A stretch of DNA of 64,000 bases from Bacteroidales bacterium (GCA_023138875.1 JAGLOO010000024.1:62001-126000); one strand, 5' to 3'. Positions 27,553 through 36,142 are shown, counted from the first letter of the stretch. Numbers and translations are program-made. The notes: a model not told the origin generated them from the sequence alone.

Positions 27553-28340
27553 CCTTGGGGTGATCCCCCTCTCCTTAATTCTGAACAGACCACTGCAACT
27601 GAAGAGGCCACATTGAGTGATTCTGATCCCGGACCGGATTGGGAGAAGGAAGGAATGGATATCCTCTGGTTAATGTAATGATCAAACCTGCTGGAAAGCC
27701 CGTGTGATTCATTTCCGAAAAGGATTAATGGATCTTTATCCAGCGATATCCCATACAGACTGGTTCCATCCAGGAATGTACCATAGACGCTCTTCTCCTT
27801 CATTCCAGGCTTCTCCAGTAAACGGTCCATCTCCATGTAGTGAACGGTTATGCGGGCAATGGCACCCATGGTAGCCTGCACAACCTTTGGATTAAAAACA
27901 TCCGTCGAGTCGGGTGTACATACAATGTGGTTGATCCCGAACCAGTCGGCTGTGCGGATGATCGTACCCAGGTTCCCTGGATCACGAATGGCTTCAAATC
28001 CCAGCACTGTTGTTTTGATGAGGGCCTCAATACCGGGCTTCCTGTCGGGCATGGTGACCAGCGCAAGAACCGGTTGGGGTGTGACCAGGTTGCTAACCTT
28101 CTTCATCTCAGCGGTGGTGGCATTATTCAACGTGATCCCCGATTGATGAAGCACTTTATCGTTTTGTTCAAACCACTCTCCGGTAGCAAAGAGCTGCTGC
28201 ACTGTGTGACCACTTTCCGAATGCCCTCTGATCAGCTCCCGGATCATCTTTTCACCTTCAACGATATATAGCCGGTGTTGATCCCGGAATTTCTTCTGAC
28301 GAAGCGATCTGATCAGTTTTGAATTCGAAGTTGAAATCAT
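27540..28340 (-). CDS. TrmH-family (SPOUT) RNA 2'-O-methyltransferase
   Basis: A 266-residue SPOUT methyltransferase. An N-terminal L30e-like substrate domain (SNSKLIRSLRQKKFRDQHRLYIVEGEKMI) precedes the knot, whose motifs are GNLGTIIRTADWFG (motif 1), FGNESHGLS (motif 2) and SESLNVASSVAVVCSEL (motif 3). It methylates ribose in rRNA or tRNA; the target nucleotide is unknown. It overlaps porT at the 3' end, so neither gene has a terminator in between. Confidence 0.92.
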   Translation of the reverse strand: MISTSNSKLIRSLRQKKFRDQHRLYIVEGEKMIRELIRGHSESGHTVQQLFATGEWFEQNDKVLHQSGITLNNATTAEMKKVSNLVTPQPVLALVTMPDRKPGIEALIKTTVLGFEAIRDPGNLGTIIRTADWFGINHIVCTPDSTDVFNPKVVQATMGAIARITVHYMEMDRLLEKPGMKEKSVYGTFLDGTSLYGISLDKDPLILFGNESHGLSSRFDHYINQRISIPSFSQSGPGSESLNVASSVAVVCSELRRGGSPQGYSK

Positions 28341-28376
28341 GCAAGAATAATGTATATCTGCAAAGATGAAAAAATA

Positions 28377-28404
28377 TTTGGGAGCATTAAAATTTGTACT
28401 TTTG
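28377..28404 (+). promoter_or_regulatory. tamL-like gene promoter
   Basis: TTTG (28377-28380) lies 16 bp upstream of TACTTTTG (28397-28404), the -33 and -7 elements of Bacteroidota. Transcription would start near 28410, giving a leader of only about 12 nt before the TTG start codon. Confidence 0.55.
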
Positions 28405-28422
28405 TTTTTTTAACAGACAACT

Positions 28423-30723
28423 TTGCGCCGCAGGATCCCATATATATTGGTCTTTATCATCCCGATTCTCCTCTTTTCCTGCCGTGCAACCAAATATGTA
28501 CCGGAGGATCAATACCTATTGCACAGTTATAAAATTGAATCCGGGAACGGGGACTTCGAAAAAAAAGCCCTGAACGACTATATCAAGCAGAAACCCAATA
28601 AGCGCATATTCTTCTGGAGGTTCTATCTTTCCCTGTATAACCTCTCTTCACCTAAAAAGGACAATGGTTTTAACAGGTGGCTGAAACGCATTGGCGAACC
28701 TCCGGTGGTATACGATGAAGATCTGAAGGAGAAATCGGCGGAACAGTTGATCCTCTACATGCGCAACAAAGGTTTTTATCAAGTGGAGGTTTCAGATACA
28801 ACGCAATACAGGAAGAAGCGGGCAACAGTAATGTATACAGTTACTCCAAATCAGCCTTATAGGATACGCGATATCAGCTACTTTTTCCATGATGCTTCAC
28901 TTTCTTCCCTGGTTATGGCCGATACTACCTCCAGCGGATTCAGGCAGGGAGAGCTTTTTGATGTGGATTTGCTTCAACAGGAAAGGATCCGCATTGAAAC
29001 AGTCCTTCGCAACAGTGGGTATTACAGCTTTAACCGCGATTTTGTTTATTTTGAAGTAGACAGTTCGCTGAACAGCCACCAAGTGGACATTACCCTGGGA
29101 ATACGCAACTTTCCTGACCAGGACAGGAGCGGGAAGGTAGTACATGTGGATCACCCGGTATATAAGATCAGGGATGTCTATCTTATTAGTGATTATGATG
29201 CGGTCTCTTCTCAAAGGATGAGGGATTCGGGATTGGTCCGGAAGGATACACTCCTTTTTGACAGTATCCATGTGGTTTATTCCGAAAAACCAAACATCCG
29301 CCCCTCGGTGGTTACTCAGAAGAATTATATCATTCCCAACAAGCTTTTCAATGCATCCAACGTACAGCGTACCTACCGCAACCTTTCCTCGCTCAGCGCT
29401 TTAAGGATGGTGGATATTCGATTCAATGAAGTTGAATCGGACAGCAATCTGCTGGATTGTGAAGTCATGATCGCAGCGGCAACACGCCAGTCATATACCA
29501 TCAAACTTGAAGGCACCAACTCGGGAGGGAACATCGGCGCTGCAGGAAACCTGAACTACCGGCACCAGAACCTGTTTGGCGGATCAGAGCAGTTTGATCT
29601 CTCTTTTCTGGGGGCCATTGAAACCCTGAGGGAAACAAGCTCAGATACGGTCAGCAGTTTAAATTTAATGCAGGAGTTTGGAGTGGAGGCCCGGCTGAGA
29701 ATCCCCAAGTTCCTGCTTCCTTTTAAAACGGACCAGTTTATCCGCCGTTATAATCCACAGACCAATATTCGTCTCTCATATAACTATCAGAAGAGGCCCC
29801 AATATACAAGGACCCTGGCCAACGCTTCTTTCGGGTATGAATGGAAGGGTAATAAAAACCTGACCCACCGGGTATATCCCCTGGAGGCCAGTTTGATCCT
29901 GACGCCATTTATGAGAGACGATTTCAGGGACTGGCTTGAAGGCATGTACCTTTTCTACAGTTATCAGCCTCACCTGATTATCGACAGCAGGTATACCATG
30001 ATATTTACCAACCAGAAGCTTTTGAAGAACCAGGATTTCCAGGATGTGAGGGTGAGCCTGGAAACTGCAGGGAACCTCCTTTATGGTGGATATAAGCTGC
30101 TGGCACCCGATCCGGGCGATGACAAATACCAGCTGTTTGGTGTGGATTTTGCACAGTACCTGAAGGGGGATATCGATTTAAGGAATTACAATTTCCTGTA
30201 TGAAGACGTGAGCCTGGTGCTCCGTGGTTTTGCAGGAGTCGGTTATGCATTTCTTAATTCCAACGCCATGCCCTTTGAAAAACAGTATTTCTCTGGAGGG
30301 GCCAACAGCATCAGGGCATGGCAGGTAAAGAATCTGGGACCAGGTTCTTATAATGACACCACCGTCACTTCCTATCCAAACCAGACAGGGGATGTGAAGC
30401 TGGAGGCCAATATGGAGTATCGCTTCAAACTGTTCTGGAAGCTGGAGGCCGCCTTTTTTCTGGATGTGGGTAACATCTGGTCACTCTCCGATGAAGATGA
30501 CAGGGAGGGAGCAGGTTTTGAGTTCAAGCGATTTTATAAAGAACTTGCTGTGGGAACAGGGGTAGGCACCCGCTTTGTATTCAGCTTTTTTATTTTCAGG
30601 TTTGACCTGGGTATTCCCCTTCGTAATCCCTACCCCATTGAAGGTTACAACTGGCTGCCCGGAAATGCGGGGGTCAAAGGAAGTGATCTGACCTTCAATA
30701 TTGCTATCGGTTATCCGTTCTGA
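28423..30723 (+). CDS. BamA/TamA-family outer-membrane lipoprotein (TamL-like)
   Basis: A 766-residue protein. The start is TTG at 28423: an in-frame TAA lies 12 bases upstream, and no ATG occurs before the conserved signal region. The first 20 residues are a lipoprotein signal (MRRRIPYILVFIIPILLFSC) with Cys20, as in the lipidated TamL of Bacteroidota. POTRA-like repeats follow (about 40-370), then a 16-strand barrel ending in FNIAIGYPF, with the VRGF/RGY-like RAWQVKNLGPGSY segment. TamL with TamB moves proteins or phospholipids to the outer membrane; tamB is not in the window. Confidence 0.88.
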   Translation: MRRRIPYILVFIIPILLFSCRATKYVPEDQYLLHSYKIESGNGDFEKKALNDYIKQKPNKRIFFWRFYLSLYNLSSPKKDNGFNRWLKRIGEPPVVYDEDLKEKSAEQLILYMRNKGFYQVEVSDTTQYRKKRATVMYTVTPNQPYRIRDISYFFHDASLSSLVMADTTSSGFRQGELFDVDLLQQERIRIETVLRNSGYYSFNRDFVYFEVDSSLNSHQVDITLGIRNFPDQDRSGKVVHVDHPVYKIRDVYLISDYDAVSSQRMRDSGLVRKDTLLFDSIHVVYSEKPNIRPSVVTQKNYIIPNKLFNASNVQRTYRNLSSLSALRMVDIRFNEVESDSNLLDCEVMIAAATRQSYTIKLEGTNSGGNIGAAGNLNYRHQNLFGGSEQFDLSFLGAIETLRETSSDTVSSLNLMQEFGVEARLRIPKFLLPFKTDQFIRRYNPQTNIRLSYNYQKRPQYTRTLANASFGYEWKGNKNLTHRVYPLEASLILTPFMRDDFRDWLEGMYLFYSYQPHLIIDSRYTMIFTNQKLLKNQDFQDVRVSLETAGNLLYGGYKLLAPDPGDDKYQLFGVDFAQYLKGDIDLRNYNFLYEDVSLVLRGFAGVGYAFLNSNAMPFEKQYFSGGANSIRAWQVKNLGPGSYNDTTVTSYPNQTGDVKLEANMEYRFKLFWKLEAAFFLDVGNIWSLSDEDDREGAGFEFKRFYKELAVGTGVGTRFVFSFFIFRFDLGIPLRNPYPIEGYNWLPGNAGVKGSDLTFNIAIGYPF

Positions 30724-30728
30724 TCCTG

Positions 30729-30758
30729 TTGATTTTACCAATATTTATTCTAATTTTG
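30729..30758 (+). promoter_or_regulatory. fbaA promoter
   Basis: TTG (30729-30731) and TAATTTTG (30751-30758) are 19 bp apart, matching the -33/-7 pattern. The predicted leader is about 35 nt. Confidence 0.6.
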
Positions 30759-30798
30759 TTCGCTCATTTTAAACCCAATCTTTTAAACCAGTTTGATC

Positions 30799-31878
30799 AT
30801 GTCCAATAAGATTTTAGATGTTGTGAAACCCGGTGTTGTAACGGGTAAGGATGTTCAGAAAATTTTTTCTGTTGCCAAGCAGAATCAATTTGCCATCCCC
30901 GCAGTGAATGTGGTGGGAACCAACACTGTAAATGCTGTTATAGAATCAGCCAAGGAGGTCAATTCTCCAGTTATCATTCAGTTCTCAAACGGTGGTGCGG
31001 TCTTTTTTGCAGGAAAAGGACTCTCCAACGAGAACCAAAAAGCTGCCATCGCAGGAGCTGTAAGTGGTGCAAAACATGTTCATTACATGGCAGAGGAGTA
31101 CGGAGTGCCCGTCATTCTTCATACAGACCATGCGGCGAAAAAATTGCTTCCATGGATCGATGGTTTGCTGGATGCAGGGGAGCGGCATTACGAAAGGTGG
31201 GGAAAATCACTTTACAGTTCACACATGCTTGACCTTTCCGAGGAGCCGCTGGAAGAGAACATTGAGATTTGTAAAAGGTACCTGGAGCGCATGAGCAAAA
31301 TGGGCATGACCCTGGAGATCGAGCTTGGTGTGACCGGCGGTGAGGAAGACGGTGTGGATAATACCGGTCTGGATAATTCATTGCTCTATACGCAGCCTGA
31401 AGATGTTGCTTATGCTTACGAGGAGCTTTTAAAGGTAAGTGACCAGTTCACCATTGCTGCTTCATTCGGGAATGTACATGGTGTTTATAAGCCCGGTAAT
31501 GTAAAGCTTACTCCCAAGATCCTGGATAATTCCCAGAAATTTGTGGCTGAGAAATATGGTACAGGAGAGAAGCCCCTCTACTTTGTATTTCACGGTGGAT
31601 CGGGTTCTACTCAGGAGGAGATCCGTGAGGCCATCGGCTATGGTGTGATCAAGATGAATATCGATACCGATACCCAGTGGGCATACTGGGATGGAGTCAG
31701 GAAATTTGAAGCAACCCGTCACGATTACCTGCAGGCTCAGATCGGGAATCCCGAAGGAGAAGACAAACCCAACAAGAAGTTCTATGATCCAAGGGCATGG
31801 TTAAGGGAAGGTGAAAAGTCGATGATCGACCGCATGAAAGTGGCCTTCAACGATCTGAAGTGTATTGACACGCTTTAA
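30799..31878 (+). CDS. fbaA: Fructose-bisphosphate aldolase, class II
   Basis: A 359-residue zinc aldolase starting at the ATG at 30799, not the TTG two codons upstream. The zinc-ligand region HTDHAAKKLLPW is followed by the active-site loop ELGVTGGEEDGVDN and the phosphate-site stretches FGNVHGVY and FHGGSGS. It cleaves fructose-1,6-bisphosphate in glycolysis and runs in reverse in gluconeogenesis. The length and the insertion around SHMLDLSEEPLEEN fit the class IIA (FbaA) group. An NSS transporter gene follows 11 bp later and may be co-transcribed. Confidence 0.96.
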   Translation: MSNKILDVVKPGVVTGKDVQKIFSVAKQNQFAIPAVNVVGTNTVNAVIESAKEVNSPVIIQFSNGGAVFFAGKGLSNENQKAAIAGAVSGAKHVHYMAEEYGVPVILHTDHAAKKLLPWIDGLLDAGERHYERWGKSLYSSHMLDLSEEPLEENIEICKRYLERMSKMGMTLEIELGVTGGEEDGVDNTGLDNSLLYTQPEDVAYAYEELLKVSDQFTIAASFGNVHGVYKPGNVKLTPKILDNSQKFVAEKYGTGEKPLYFVFHGGSGSTQEEIREAIGYGVIKMNIDTDTQWAYWDGVRKFEATRHDYLQAQIGNPEGEDKPNKKFYDPRAWLREGEKSMIDRMKVAFNDLKCIDTL

Positions 31879-31889
31879 GCAGAATTTTA

Positions 31890-33281
31890 ATGTTGCAGGG
31901 CGGAAACGGGGGACGAGACAGTTTTAGCAGCAAGTTCGGTGTTATTGCAGCGGCCGCCGGTTCAGCCATTGGACTGGGGAACATTTGGAGATTTCCGTAT
32001 GTGGCAGGAGAGAACGGGGGAGGAGCATTCCTGCTCATTTACCTTCTCTTTGTTGCTGCCATTGGGATTCCGGTGATGATGTCAGAATTTGTCATCGGCA
32101 GGTCCGCCCAGCTCAACCCCGTGGGCGCTTTTAAAAAAATAGCTCCCGGTAAGAAGTGGCATCTGATCGGTATACTGGGAGTTGTTTCGGCATTTATTAT
32201 TCTTGCATTTTATACAGTGGTGGCCGGATGGACCCTGGAATACCTGGTCCAGTCGGTCAAGTGGATGCTCCTCTCAAACAAGATCGGTTTCAGTGAAATG
32301 GACAACGAAGCTGTGAGAGGATTTTTCAGCAACCATTACGAAACCTTTGTGTCAGGCATCTGGAGGCCCATTATCTGGTTTGTGGTGATGATGTTTTTTA
32401 CAGGCTACATCGTGATCTCAGGTGTGAAAAACGGGATTGAAAAGTATGCCAAAATCCTTATGCCCATTCTGCTGGTATTGTTGCTGATCCTGGTGATCAG
32501 GTCTGTCACCCTGGATGGTGCACGGGATGGACTGGTCTTCCTGTTCAAACCCGATTTCTCCACCATTAAGGAGGCGCCGGTCAAGATCATCATTGAAGCG
32601 CTGGGACAGGCATTTTTCTCCCTCTCCATTGGAATGGGGACGTTAATTACCTATGGTTCCTATATCCGTAAGAAGGAAAACCTTGCCAACACTGCTGTGA
32701 GTGTGGCAGTAGCAGACACTTTTATTGCCGTCATTGCAGGAGTAGCAATTTTCCCGGCAGTCTTTGCCTTTGGGATTGATCCTGGTGAAGGTCCGGAACT
32801 GGTTTATATTACCCTTCCCGTGATCTTCCAGAGCATGGCCGGAGGACTCATTTGGGCGTTTATGTTCTTCTTGTTACTCTGTTTTGCAGCCATCACATCC
32901 ACCATATCGGTGCTGGAGGTGATAGTGGCATATTTTTCAGAACAGCTGAATATGTCCCGCAGAAAAGCCACCATCCTGGCCATGATTTCAGTCGGATTCC
33001 TGGGTATCATCTGTACGGTTTCATCCGAAGTATTTAGCCTCTTCAATGCCTCACCTGACCTGATGCTCCCCCTGGGAGGATTCTTCATTGTGGTCTTTAT
33101 CGGATGGTTCCTGTCGAAGGAGAAATCCAGGAGTGAACTCTCCAGTAATGGAGCGTACAGGACCAGGTTTTACAGGCTTTTCATGTTCCTGGTCAAATTC
33201 GTGGCTCCTCTGGCCATCGCATTTTTATTTGCCCTGGGTGTATACAGCAAGGTCATTTCACTTTTTCCGGGTATAGGGTGA
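31890..33281 (+). CDS. Sodium-dependent NSS/SNF-family transporter
   Basis: A 463-residue transporter with about 11-12 membrane segments. The first helix has the Na+-site signature AAAAGSAIGLGNIWRFPYVAGENGGGAF (about 16-43). The family (LeuT/MhsT, bacterial SNF) imports amino acids or related solutes with Na+. It starts 11 bp after fbaA and runs 4 bp short of the HhH gene frame. The substrate is not predictable. Confidence 0.93.
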   Translation: MLQGGNGGRDSFSSKFGVIAAAAGSAIGLGNIWRFPYVAGENGGGAFLLIYLLFVAAIGIPVMMSEFVIGRSAQLNPVGAFKKIAPGKKWHLIGILGVVSAFIILAFYTVVAGWTLEYLVQSVKWMLLSNKIGFSEMDNEAVRGFFSNHYETFVSGIWRPIIWFVVMMFFTGYIVISGVKNGIEKYAKILMPILLVLLLILVIRSVTLDGARDGLVFLFKPDFSTIKEAPVKIIIEALGQAFFSLSIGMGTLITYGSYIRKKENLANTAVSVAVADTFIAVIAGVAIFPAVFAFGIDPGEGPELVYITLPVIFQSMAGGLIWAFMFFLLLCFAAITSTISVLEVIVAYFSEQLNMSRRKATILAMISVGFLGIICTVSSEVFSLFNASPDLMLPLGGFFIVVFIGWFLSKEKSRSELSSNGAYRTRFYRLFMFLVKFVAPLAIAFLFALGVYSKVISLFPGIG

Positions 33282-33312
33282 TGGTGTGACCTCTTGTCAC
33301 ATAAACCCCTGT

Positions 33313-33993
33313 ATGATCAGAAGATTCTTAAGGGAATTGTATTTGTTACCCCGTGGTGAGCAACGGGCCATGTTGCTGCTTTCCCTTTTGCTTATCATGG
33401 GGGTCATGGCCAGAGTGACGGTTCAGCTCCTGCCCGCCAGGGATCCTCCTGGAATGGATAAATTCGTGACGGCATCCCGGTTGATCATGGATGCTTTTGA
33501 GAAGGCGGACAGTTTGAAGGAGTCCGCGAATTGTCTTCCGGGAACAACACTCCCCGGTCCGTCACCCTCACCACGCTATGCATCTCAGGCACAACCGATC
33601 AATATAAATATTGTCGACTCGGCTCAGCTACTGCCACTGCCCGGAGTGGGTCCTGTATTTGCAGGACGGATCATTAAATATCGCAATCTGCTGGGTGGAT
33701 TCACGAATATCGATCAGCTGGATGAGGTTTATGGATTGAAACAGGAGATCATACACCTGATCACGGATCGTCTCTATTTTGATACTACGTCCATTCGAGC
33801 CATGAACGTGAACCTGGCGAGTTTTCGCGATCTGTTGAGGCATCCCTATCTGCAGATGGAAGATGTAAAGACCCTGGTGAAATACAGGGATTTCAATGGT
33901 GGCATAGGATCGCTGCGTGAAATTGAAGCGAACGAGCTGTTGCCCGATTCAACCCTTGAAAAGGTAAGTCCCTATCTTGAATTCAATCACTGA
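33313..33993 (+). CDS. Helix-hairpin-helix membrane-anchored protein (ComEA-like)
   Basis: A 226-residue protein from the ATG at 33313; a GTG at 33286 is an alternative and would add nine residues. An N-terminal membrane segment (about 16-34) is followed by a low-complexity Pro/Ser linker and two HhH repeats, the first with LPLPGVGPVFAGRIIKYRNLLGGF and the second around LASFRDLLRHPYLQMEDVKTLVKYR. HhH pairs bind DNA non-specifically, and ComEA-type proteins receive DNA in the periplasm during uptake. A competence role is inference; no other com genes are near. Confidence 0.8.
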   Translation: MIRRFLRELYLLPRGEQRAMLLLSLLLIMGVMARVTVQLLPARDPPGMDKFVTASRLIMDAFEKADSLKESANCLPGTTLPGPSPSPRYASQAQPININIVDSAQLLPLPGVGPVFAGRIIKYRNLLGGFTNIDQLDEVYGLKQEIIHLITDRLYFDTTSIRAMNVNLASFRDLLRHPYLQMEDVKTLVKYRDFNGGIGSLREIEANELLPDSTLEKVSPYLEFNH

Positions 33994-34137
33994 TCAACAA
34001 CTTTTGATTTCAATTGCCTCGCAACATTTTTTTTTATATTTTTAAGGGGATGATGAATGATTTGTCAAAATTCCTGAATAATAATATATTTTTTACTGCT
34101 GTCATTTCCAGTTAATTTAAAAAAATGTTGGGTTTAG

Positions 34138-34168
34138 TTGAATATTAGAATATGAATTTCTAAATTTG
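34138..34168 (+). promoter_or_regulatory. rpsU-xerC-hpf promoter
   Basis: TTG (34138-34140) and TAAATTTG (34161-34168) are 20 bp apart, followed by a leader of about 20 nt to the rpsU ATG. The 110 bp before it are A/T-rich with no supported feature. Confidence 0.65.
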
Positions 34169-34193
34169 CGGCTCGAAATTAAAACAGATTGAA

Positions 34194-34385
34194 ATGATTG
34201 TTATTCCCATTAAAGAGGGTGAGAATATTGAGAGGGCTCTTAAAAAATTCAAGCGGAAGTTTGAAAAGACTGGTGTGGTGAAGGAGTTAAGAAGCCGTCA
34301 GGCTTTTGCCAAGCCGTCAGTTGTCAAGCGCCAGCAAAAGCTTAAGGCCATCTATATTCAGCAATTGCAGCAGCAGGAAGATTAG
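34194..34385 (+). CDS. rpsU: Small ribosomal subunit protein bS21
   Basis: A 63-residue basic protein with the bS21 pattern: VIPIKEGENIERALKKFKRKFEKTGVVKELRSRQAF, then a Lys/Gln-rich tail. It binds the 30S platform. In Bacteroidota ribosomes bS21 with bS6 and bS18 holds the anti-Shine-Dalgarno end of 16S rRNA away from mRNA (established structurally for Flavobacterium). No Shine-Dalgarno precedes this gene. It is first in an operon with xerC and hpf. Confidence 0.97.
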   Translation: MIVIPIKEGENIERALKKFKRKFEKTGVVKELRSRQAFAKPSVVKRQQKLKAIYIQQLQQQED

Positions 34386-34421
34386 TATTCCGGGGTTTTG
34401 GCAGAATATGAATTGCTGCCC

Positions 34422-35303
34422 ATGACCAGGATCGATGAATTTCTCATATACCTGCAGGCTGAGAAACGGTATGCCAGTCATACCATCAAGGCTTACAAGA
34501 ACGACTTAAATCAATTCCATGCTTTCTGTCACGAAAATGGTTCAGAGGGCATGGATTTGCATTATAAGACCATTCGGTCCTGGGTGGTTTTCCTGATGGA
34601 CACAGGATACTCCTCCAGGACAGTGCATCGCAAATTAACTGCCTTAAGAACCTACAGCAAATACCTGATCAGGCTGGGTGAACTGGATGCCAATCCCCTG
34701 GACCGGGTTCTGAAACCAAAACTGAGCAAACGTATGCCTGCTTTTGTGGATGAAGGCAACATGGATCGTCTGCTGGACGATTATGCTTTCGGAGATGATT
34801 TTACAGGTACAAGAAACAGGCTGGTAATCGATCTGCTTTACCAGACAGGTATGCGAAGGAGTGAACTTATCGGACTGAAGACCGGTTCGGTGGACCTGGC
34901 GGGAAAGACGCTGAAGGTTACAGGCAAAAGGTCCAAAGAAAGGATCATTCCCCTGAACGGCGAAATGGTGACAGCCATTGAGCAATACATGGTCATTCGC
35001 AGAGCCATGGTGGAAGATCCGGGGTACGATTACCTGCTGATTACCGAAAAAGGCAAACCTGCATATGATAAGCTGGTGTACAGAATTGTTAATAAATACC
35101 TTGCCCTGGTTACTACCCTTGATAGGAAGAGTCCACATGTGTTAAGGCATACCTTTGCCACGCATATGCTGAACCGGGGAGCCGACCTGAATGCCATCAA
35201 AGAGTTACTGGGGCATTCCAACCTTTCGGCCACACAGGTGTATACTCATAATACATTCAAGAAGTTAAAATCAATTTATAACCAGGCCCATCCAAGGGCT
35301 TAA
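34422..35303 (+). CDS. xerC: Tyrosine recombinase XerC/XerD
   Basis: A 293-residue site-specific recombinase from the ATG at 34422; a TTG eight codons upstream is possible but less likely. An N-terminal SAM-like DNA-binding domain (about 1-85) precedes the catalytic domain with Arg145 (GMRRSEL), Lys169, His239 and Arg242 (SPHVLRHTFATH), His265 (LGHSNLS) and nucleophile Tyr274. It resolves chromosome dimers at dif during division. It lies between rpsU and hpf, an arrangement recurrent in Bacteroidota, and is not a phage integrase. XerC versus XerD cannot be separated by eye. Confidence 0.93.
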   Translation: MTRIDEFLIYLQAEKRYASHTIKAYKNDLNQFHAFCHENGSEGMDLHYKTIRSWVVFLMDTGYSSRTVHRKLTALRTYSKYLIRLGELDANPLDRVLKPKLSKRMPAFVDEGNMDRLLDDYAFGDDFTGTRNRLVIDLLYQTGMRRSELIGLKTGSVDLAGKTLKVTGKRSKERIIPLNGEMVTAIEQYMVIRRAMVEDPGYDYLLITEKGKPAYDKLVYRIVNKYLALVTTLDRKSPHVLRHTFATHMLNRGADLNAIKELLGHSNLSATQVYTHNTFKKLKSIYNQAHPRA

Positions 35304-35306
35304 AAG

Positions 35307-35315
35307 AAGGAGGTG
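35307..35315 (+). promoter_or_regulatory. Perfect Shine-Dalgarno in front of hpf
   Basis: AAGGAGGTG is a 9-base contiguous complement of the 16S rRNA 3' end. It begins 4 bases after the xerC stop and ends 3 bases before the hpf ATG (GGAGG to ATG spacing of 5). Ribosomal binding sites of this strength are not seen at the other starts inspected in this window. Confidence 0.85.
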
Positions 35316-35318
35316 CTT

Positions 35319-35621
35319 ATGAATATTAAGATGCATTCAATTCATTTCGATGCGGATAAGAAACTGCTGGAATTCATTCATTCGAAAATCAAGAAACTAC
35401 CTACAGTTTATGACGACATTCTGGGTGCAGAAGTATTCCTCAGGCTTGATAAGGATTCAGCCGATCGGGAGAATAAGCTGGTGGAGATCAAGCTTGACGT
35501 CAAGGGTCAAACCGTATTTGCCAAAAAGCAATGCAAAACATTTGAGCAAGCAACCGATCTGTCCATTGATGCACTGAAGAAACAACTGGTCAGACGAAAG
35601 GCAAAAATCAGGAAAAAATAG
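35319..35621 (+). CDS. hpf: Ribosome hibernation-promoting factor (HPF/YfiA family)
   Basis: A 100-residue protein of the short HPF type. It starts at the ATG at 35319, fixed by the Shine-Dalgarno 4 bases upstream; a GTG at 35313 lies inside that element. The beta-alpha-beta core (KMHSIHFDADKKLLEFIHSKIKKLPTVYDDI ... KLVEIKLDVKGQTVFAKKQCKTFEQATDLSIDALKKQLVRRKAKIRKK) with its basic tail fits binding to the decoding centre of idle 30S subunits. The long C-terminal dimerisation domain is absent. It is last in the rpsU-xerC-hpf operon, ahead of a terminator. Confidence 0.92.
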   Translation: MNIKMHSIHFDADKKLLEFIHSKIKKLPTVYDDILGAEVFLRLDKDSADRENKLVEIKLDVKGQTVFAKKQCKTFEQATDLSIDALKKQLVRRKAKIRKK

Positions 35622-35638
35622 CCCCATCAAAACCTGTT

Positions 35639-35665
35639 AAAAAGTCTGCTTCGGCAGCTTTTTTT
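35639..35665 (+). terminator. Rho-independent terminator of rpsU-xerC-hpf
   Basis: AAAAAG, one bulged T, CTGC, a TTCG tetraloop, GCAG and CTTTTTTT form a compact hairpin with a T run, 18 bp after the hpf stop. Confidence 0.88.
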
Positions 35666-35692
35666 ATACCTCTTAAAAAAGTAACATTTTTT

Positions 35693-35724
35693 TTTGTGAT
35701 ATAATCAAAATATTCATACATTTG
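35693..35724 (+). promoter_or_regulatory. Promoter of the tRNA-tuf operon
   Basis: TTTG (35693-35696) and TACATTTG (35717-35724) are 20 bp apart, an exact fit to the Bacteroidota -33/-7 pattern. Transcription would begin about 35 bp before tRNA-Thr. Confidence 0.75.
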
Positions 35725-35767
35725 CGAACCGATTTTGGAGGGTGTTTTTCATTGACGTTCTTTGTAT

Positions 35768-35841
35768 GCCGATGTAGCTCAGTTGGTCAGAGCAGCTGAT
35801 TTGTAATCAGCAGGTCGTGGGTTCGAATCCCTCCATCGGCT
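35768..35841 (+). tRNA. tRNA-Thr (anticodon TGT)
   Basis: 74 nt with a 7-bp acceptor stem (GCCGATG/CATCGGC), D loop AGCTCAGTTGGT, anticodon arm GCTGAT-TTGTAAT-type loop reading TGT, and T arm GGGTTCGAATCCC. CCA is not encoded. First of four tRNAs before tuf. Confidence 0.95.
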
Positions 35842-35879
35842 CTGATCTTTTCAGGCGTACTCTATTTATTTGATATATA

Positions 35880-35962
35880 GGGGAGATACCAAAGTGGCCA
35901 ACTGGGGCAGACTGTAAATCTGCTGTCGCACGACTTCGGAGGTTCGAATCCTCCTCTCCCCA
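35880..35962 (+). tRNA. tRNA-Tyr (anticodon GTA)
   Basis: 83 nt with a long variable arm, as expected for tRNA-Tyr. The acceptor stem is GGGGAGA/TCTCCCC with discriminator A; the anticodon arm GCAGA-CTGTAAA-TCTGC reads GTA. Confidence 0.95.
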
Positions 35963-35983
35963 CTAACTCTCAAGAGTAACCAA

Positions 35984-36056
35984 GCGGGAATAGCTCAGTT
36001 GGTAGAGCACAACCCTTCCAAGGTTGGGGTCGCGAGTTCGAGCCTCGTTTCCCGCT
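35984..36056 (+). tRNA. tRNA-Gly (anticodon TCC)
   Basis: 73 nt with acceptor GCGGGAA/TTCCCGC and discriminator T. The anticodon arm CAACC-CTTCCAA-GGTTG reads TCC. Third in the cluster. Confidence 0.95.
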
Positions 36057-36070
36057 CAAACCTTGAGTAA

Positions 36071-36142
36071 GCCGATGTAGCTCAGGGGTAGAGCGCTTCC
36101 TTGGTAAGGAAGAGGTCACGGGTTCAATTCCCGTCATTGGCT
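36071..36142 (+). tRNA. tRNA-Thr (anticodon GGT)
   Basis: 72 nt with acceptor GCCGATG/CATTGGC (one G-T pair). The anticodon arm CTTCC-TTGGTAA-GGAAG reads GGT. Last tRNA before tuf, 57 bp upstream of its ATG. Confidence 0.95.

Noticed and set aside
34422-35303. Tyrosine recombinase as a sign of an integrated element
   Set aside because: It lies between rpsU and hpf in a housekeeping operon and has the length and motifs of XerC/D; no att repeats at the nearby tRNA genes were seen.
35768-36142. tRNA cluster as an integration site
   Set aside because: The tRNA genes are complete and run directly into tuf; no duplicated tRNA 3' end or integrase follows.
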